Shown: positions 59,072 through 64,000 of the stretch, piece by piece
Position numbering within the stretch: the first letter of the stretch is position 1
Layout: the number at the start of each line of letters is the position of its first letter
Origin: Cunninghamia lanceolata
Lineage: Eukaryota; Streptophyta; Pinopsida; Cupressales; Cupressaceae
Reading direction: 5' to 3'
Assembly: GCA_027924645.1 (NCBI GenBank)
Contig: BSBN01000254.1
Location: forward strand, 16,748,501 to 16,812,500
DNA length: 64,000 nucleotides
Program-made: the position numbers and the translations under genes
Notes under the pieces: model-generated
The model's input: the letters and a program-made list of their open reading frames with translations, nothing else
Told to the model about the DNA's origin: nothing
The model's database searches: none

Positions 59072-60600
59072 GGTTTTTCAGCAATCCTTGTCATGAGAGA
59101 GCGAGTACAAATCTCAGGTACATTTGTGGATAAGAGCATTTGGAAAGCCTAGGAGAAAGTTAAACCATGGCTCTGCTAGATTGGAGATGGGTTTTGAGAT
59201 GGTCTTTCATTCAATCAATAGAACATCTAGTGGTCACCTCTTTTGGCCACTGCAGGCCAACCATTAGCCAAATTATCTGGCATAAAAGCTCTTAGATTTC
59301 ATAAAAGAGGTATCCAAAGTCTTTAGGATATTTCTCATAGACCCACCATGAATCTTATCGCATGGGAACCTCTTCAAGTTAATTTTGGCCTTCAAAGGAA
59401 TGATTAGGCTACCTATGATGGAATTGGCAGTGTTATTCCAGTAGAAATACTTCACAAAGTGGGAATCCACTCCATCAGGCCTTGGTGGAAAGACTGGAAA
59501 TGGTATCCAGACACACCAATGCATCATTATAATCCAAGGATTGGTTACAAGTGGCTCTCGCCCCATTTTCCCATGATAGATATTCTTAATAAGCGATGGC
59601 TCCTTCATAATTCAATGGCTACTTGGCATAATAGATTTTCCACTATTTGGTAGGCCATTCTTGAGCCAAGGCTAGCACATTTTTCCTGGTACCTTCTTTT
59701 TCAAGGTTTGCCAATAGGAGCAAGGCTTTTTCATCTTGGGGTTCAGGATCCTCATTATCCTTTCTCTAGACAAGCTAAGACTTTTTAGCATCTCTTCTGG
59801 TATTGCACCAGAACCCAACAATTTTGGCTATGGATTTATGATTTCTTTAGGACTTTCAGAACAGAGCCTTTATCATGGTAGATAATACTTCTGGGTGATT
59901 CTCCCAAGCTTCCTACAAGATTTACTCAGATTTGGCATATTTTCAAGGTGGAGATTCTTTTCACAATTTAGAAAGATCATAACTCTTGTATATTTTTAGA
60001 AAATCACATTAGAACAACTATTTCTCTCTATATTAAAGCAATTATATGTTGTAATGTTCTTTTACAAATACAAGTTCAAGCAAACAAGGTGGCTCTTGAG
60101 ATTTCTCACTTGCAAGAATTATTGGATCACTGGGGTAATGCTCTTTGCATAGTGGCATGGGTTCCTCCCTCTCCTTCCTTTGTCAAAGCTCATTCACCCT
60201 CCTAGGGCCAAAGACGAAGGAGTGGATTTGCCAGGAACTCCCGACCAAATTCTTAGCATCCTCATCGTGTACCTCATCATTGCAGACACTCGTCCTCTCC
60301 ACGTAATCATGGTTGGACATCAGATCATCCTACAAGTGGTATAGGTGACAATGCAGGTTGGTCTACTGGTGAAAATACAGGTTAGTCTATTGGTGAAAAT
60401 ACAGGTTGAGTTGCTCCTGGTACTTCCAATCCAACCAACACAGGTTGGGATAGCACCAAACTTTTTCCATACTTAAATTTGGCCATTTCACCATAGCACC
60501 AAGAGCCAAATACAGAGAATGAAAATTAGGAGAATGACAATGGGTTGGCTCCACCTAGATGACAGGGATCCCCCATCTGTAGGTGTTGCTTTGGCTTCTT
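59072..60600 (+). pseudogene. LINE ORF2 C-terminus with zf-RVT region, and 3' tail
   Basis: After the GGTTT duplication the LINE resumes: FSAILVMRERVQISGTFVDK (about 59075), IHSIRPWWKDWKWYPDTP and HHYNPRIGYKWLSPHFPM (59462-59570). The zf-RVT pattern follows: LNKRWLLHNSMATWHNRFST, ILEPRLAHFSWYLLFQGLP, LFWYCTRTQQFWLWIYDFF (59590-59850). The tail has a 24-bp triplicate (60344-60415) that encodes GENTGWS-like repeats, two of whose Trp codons are now stops. Sequence likeness fades by about 60540-60600. No poly(A) tail or target duplication of the LINE was found. Confidence 0.78.
60344..60415 (+). repeat. Three tandem copies of a 24-bp unit at the LINE 3' end
   Basis: Units at 60344, 60368 and 60392 start GGTGA(C/A)AATRCAGGTT. 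They are in frame with the ORF2 tail and encode an 8-residue repeat. Confidence 0.85.
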
Positions 60601-60821
60601 AAAATTGCATAGTATTATGTTTTTATAATTTATGTTATGATATTACGAATGTGTACCCATTAGCAATCTAGAACATTCTACGCTATGCCCATATGACTAA
60701 CTTCTAGGGTGCGCCTTTATACCACCCAAACTATTTTTTGTGAAAATCTTTTCTTTTATCTTATGATTAATAGATAATTTGATTTTTTCATTAGAAACAA
60801 TATTTATATATAAATACAAAT
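60601..60821. other. No recognisable feature
   Basis: AT-rich sequence after the LINE tail, with short (TA) stretches near 60800-60815. No gene seen. Confidence 0.5.
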
Positions 60822-63783
60822 TGTAACAACCCTCCTGGTTAGCGATGTGAGTTGATCGTGAGTGGCTGGCATAAAGTCAATTTATATATATATATAAAAT
60901 TTCATTTTAGTTTAACTCTTTATGGGTGCATGAGGATTTTATATGGTAATAAAATTAGATTTTTATGGGAGGATTTACTAAAAATAAATCAGTTCTTTTT
61001 TTAGTATTTCTCCATGCCTTATGTGGGCTCTTGGGGAGAGAAGGTTCATGAGGATGTTAAAGGCAAGGAGGAAAATATCTAGCAGTGTCTAAACAAATTT
61101 AGGTGGCTTTTGACCTATCTTGTTTTTGGGGATTTTGATTCACTCTCACATGAACGAACCTACTCTGGAAATTGGGGAAAAGAAAAAGAAGAAAAATGAG
61201 AGCAAGGGTTTTTGGGGGGGGCAGGAAGGAAGAAAAAGGTAGAGTGTGGGGAATGGTGTTAGCATGTATTTTCAAGAGATCTCAGACCAAAAAAATTGCA
61301 TTTTGGTTTATCCCAGTTTGCTATAGAGAGAAATGGAGCCTTATGCAGAGATATCCCTTTTGGTCAGGGGTGGACAGCTGCTGCAAGGGCCTTCAGGTTG
61401 GTTGATTTATTGCTAGAGAAAATATCTCATGAATAAACTATTTCAAAATGGCAAACATGTAGAAATTGTCTCAGAAAACAAACTTTTAATTTTTAATTGG
61501 TGGCCGAGGGCATATGTAGTAGATCTTAGATGAAATTTTATAGGGATGATATCAAATTTAGACTGTAGAGACATAATTTTAGGAGTAATAATGTGGTTGC
61601 TTTAGGCAATCTACCTAATTGTATGGAGAATCATTCCATCACCGTAAACTATAAAAAAATCCACCAGTCTTACCTTTGCTACTTAGCAAGAGGGTTTGCC
61701 CTATCCATCTGGGATGTTAAAATATTGATGGAAACTATATTCTAATCCCACTTTCATGTGAAATATTTAGATAATTGGGCTTATGTGATACAAATTTTAA
61801 TCAAGTTTGAGGTGACAGGGAATAACTTAAACTATTAACTTCAAGGATTAAGTTGTATCCCATGTGATACAATAAACATCTAGGTTTTCCAGTGCATCCA
61901 CAGATGTTAGTATGACTAATGCGGCAATGTCTGTGAAGCCTGGCATTACGCCTGCTAATTGCATTTGCTAGAAATCTTTTAAAGCCTTTTTGAAAGACCC
62001 ATTTTGGTAATATTCTTCAAACATTACATTCCATGAGAAACATCTCTTTGAGGCATTCTGTCAAATAGATCGTGCCTTGTCTATGCTTCCACTTTTTGCA
62101 TACATGTATACCAGCACATTTACAACTACAACATCTGACAAATAATTCCCTTCGGTTATACTTTGTTGGGTGTCCATAACCTATCCCAAAAGCTCCCATT
62201 TTGGACAAGAAAGGAGGATGCTGACCATGGCTATGGTATTTGACCATACATCAGCCAGTGGCATTTGCTTAAAAGTTTCTAAAGCCTTTTTAACAAATCC
62301 ATTTTGTGCTAATCCTGAAATCAGTGCGCCCCATGAGATGACATTGTTCTGAGGCATTCTATCAAATAGTTGATGTGCCTTCTATATGCTACCATTTTGG
62401 CACAGGCAGAGAGGATGTGGGCAGGGTTGTAGTTATGTTTTGTTATGCTTTGTTACAAGGAAGTAGTTATGTTTTGTTAAGTTGTTTGGATGTTAAGATT
62501 GTGGATGGTCATTTGAGTCCTTTAAGTTAATTATGTTACCTCTGTCTTTGTTTCATCTTGGGTACTGAAGCATTTATCTTCCTACTTTTTTTCTCAGTGT
62601 AAGGACCTAGTAAACCCTCACTCATCAAGAAAGAAATTCAGCCACCTTAAAAGTATGTCCAAGGGTTTGACTGAAAGAAGATATATAAGATAATTATGTG
62701 CAATATAGAAACCACATGCTATCCACAAGGTAGTTGGATACCTCTAAGTACACCAAAGTAATTTATTTTCCCTTCCATTATGGTGGTGTTGTTGAAGAGG
62801 ACTGATACTCTTTTAAGGGAAGACAATATTTTGTTCTTTGTTTAGAAGGTTAGTGGCTTGTATATATGAGTATATTTTTCTCTATGTGAGTTGCACCATA
62901 GTCTAAGACCCTGTTTTGTCCACCTTGAAACATATCATTGCGGATGAATTTTGATAGTACTCAATTAGATCAACTCTATTTTTCCAGCCTAAAATTAGTT
63001 GTAATGATTATGGTGGCCTATCCTAGGTTCAAACCTTACTGGGTTTGCTCATCTCTATGTTAGGACATTGGTTTTATGCATTGTGTGATGTGTCTACTCT
63101 GTGACTGATGTGATTGTTGGCCATTGTATTCCTTGCCTTAATTCTTCTGTCTAGGCCTTGTGACTATCTCTAAGCATGGTGGGGTGGTCTCTTTTGAGTC
63201 CACATGGTTGGGAGGTGTTGCCACTGCCATTGGGGACTGGTGAACAAGTTATTGGAGCACCAGATTGGAGATGTTCTCTCTCCGTTACCCTATCTGTTGT
63301 TGTACCTATTCAGTCAATATATCATATTCAGGACTATGTTATTGTACTTGTATATCATACTCATGGCTATGCCATTGCACTGTATATTCTTTTATGTAAT
63401 TGTACTCTCTTAAGAGAGAAGATGTAATCATGCAAATTAATGAGAAAAAATAAGATTTTTTCTATTTGGTTTATGGATTCTGGTGTGGGTATCAGATCTG
63501 CTTATACTATGATGCTTTTGGATTCATCCTTATAATCTAGAATGGGTTATAGGAACATTTGGGTTGGTGTTTAAAATGAATGTAGTTTATTAATGTTTCT
63601 TTGGAGAGTGATTTAGTCCTCTCCTGTGACTTATACATTAAGCCATACTTGGCCATGAATGTTGTCGATCTATCGAATCGGCAATCGTATTATGTATATG
63701 TTATCTATTTATGACAAAAATAAAATAAAAAATCTTGCTCTCTTTGGCCTTTACCCTTCGGGGTTGTAGGGTGGGATGTTACA
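60822..63783. mobile_element. Possible solo LTR of about 2.96 kb
   Basis: The block begins TGTAACAACCC and ends GGGATGTTACA, so it has 7-bp inverted ends TGTAACA/TGTTACA and TG...CA termini. The flanks CAAAT (60817-60821) and TAAAT (63784-63788) agree at four of five positions. No gag-pol lies inside. The content includes a PPR pseudogene on the minus strand. The family is not identified, and other boundaries are possible. Confidence 0.45.
61880..62405 (-). pseudogene. PPR (PLS-type) protein fragment
   Basis: On the minus strand, in one frame, the translation runs: QLFDRMPQNNVISWGALISG, LAQNGFVKKALETFKQMPLA, YLSDVVVVNVLVYMYAKSGS, IDKARSI, FSWNVMFEEYYQNGSFKKAL and QMQLAGVMPG. This is the 35-residue pentatricopeptide pattern (VISWNAMI, AKCGSIDKA, ALETFKQMQLAGVKP) of plant organellar RNA-binding proteins. 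Four stops (62386, 62178, 62066, 61968) show it is dead, and a single-base shift at 62390 may join an upstream repeat. Only two or three repeats remain and no start is seen. The wording of the repeats resembles PPR proteins I associate with gymnosperms. Confidence 0.85.
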
Positions 63784-64000
63784 TAAATCCTATTTTATTT
63801 GCCCCATTTGACTCAGTCTCTCATTTTTCTCCAACTAAAAAAGTAAAAATAATTGAATTTAGGTTTTTACTATTTTTAAAAATTAAGACAACAAACATCT
63901 CCTCCAAAAACCTAAAATTAAATCAGTATTTGAAGATTACAGAAAAGTAAATAAAATATGTAATCTAGATTCTATAAACTATCAAACAACTAAAATCAAT
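63784..64000. other. No recognisable feature
   Basis: Short AT-rich end of the window. Nothing gene-like is visible. Confidence 0.5.

Noticed and set aside
61172..61405. Open frame of 77 codons starting MGKRKRRKMRARVFGGG
   Set aside because: No similarity that I recognise, unusual composition at a poly-G run, and inside a probable LTR.
1..64000. CRISPR arrays, bacterial operons, tRNA or rRNA genes
   Set aside because: The window is plant retrotransposon DNA. The tandem repeats lack spacer structure and no tRNA or rRNA gene was seen; the TGGTATCAGAG motifs are primer-binding sites, not tRNA genes.

Overview
This window is non-genic plant nuclear DNA made almost entirely of nested retrotransposons; I see no intact host gene. 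The element families (plant L1-type LINE, Ty1/copia, Tat-like, Tekay-like and small chromovirus-like Ty3/gypsy) indicate a seed plant with a large genome. A broken pentatricopeptide-repeat (PPR) sequence at 61880-62405 has a repeat style I associate with gymnosperm PPR proteins, so a conifer or other gymnosperm is my best guess. That is inference, not proof.

Layout. 1-2720 is low-complexity DNA with purine-rich blocks facing pyrimidine-rich blocks around a large inverted repeat (centre about 1290). 2720-4140 has short tandem repeats and no genes. 4140-5705 is a decayed LINE reverse-transcriptase fragment split by a probable 797-bp solo LTR (4618-5414). 5790-6748 is a decayed copia RT/RNase H fragment, followed by a degenerate CTCTAGAAA array.

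From 7682 to about 60600 lies one LINE, cut twice. Its ORF1 (8029-9038), endonuclease and first half of RT end at 11207. A giant gypsy element (11208-42904, TSD ATTCC) sits there. RT resumes at 42905-43738, is cut by a Tekay-like gypsy element (43739-59071, TSD GGTTT), and the LINE C-terminus follows at 59072-60600. The giant gypsy has LTRs of about 8.26 kb, and a small minus-strand chromovirus-like element (32628-38298, TSD GATTC/GATTA) is nested in its 3' LTR. The insertion order is therefore LINE, then giant gypsy, then small gypsy. The Tekay-like element is the youngest: its 5.2-kb LTRs are nearly identical and its gag-pol is open apart from one stop. 60822-63783 may be a solo LTR carrying the PPR fragment.

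Most unusual point. Each long LTR of the giant gypsy carries, upstream of a clear TATA box, a sense-strand reading frame of about 1,450 codons that is neither gag nor pol, plus a shorter antisense coding-like frame. This is an accessory gene in U3, at the 3' end of the element RNA. Several stop codons in one LTR copy are CAG in the other, which fits decay by deamination of methylated cytosine.
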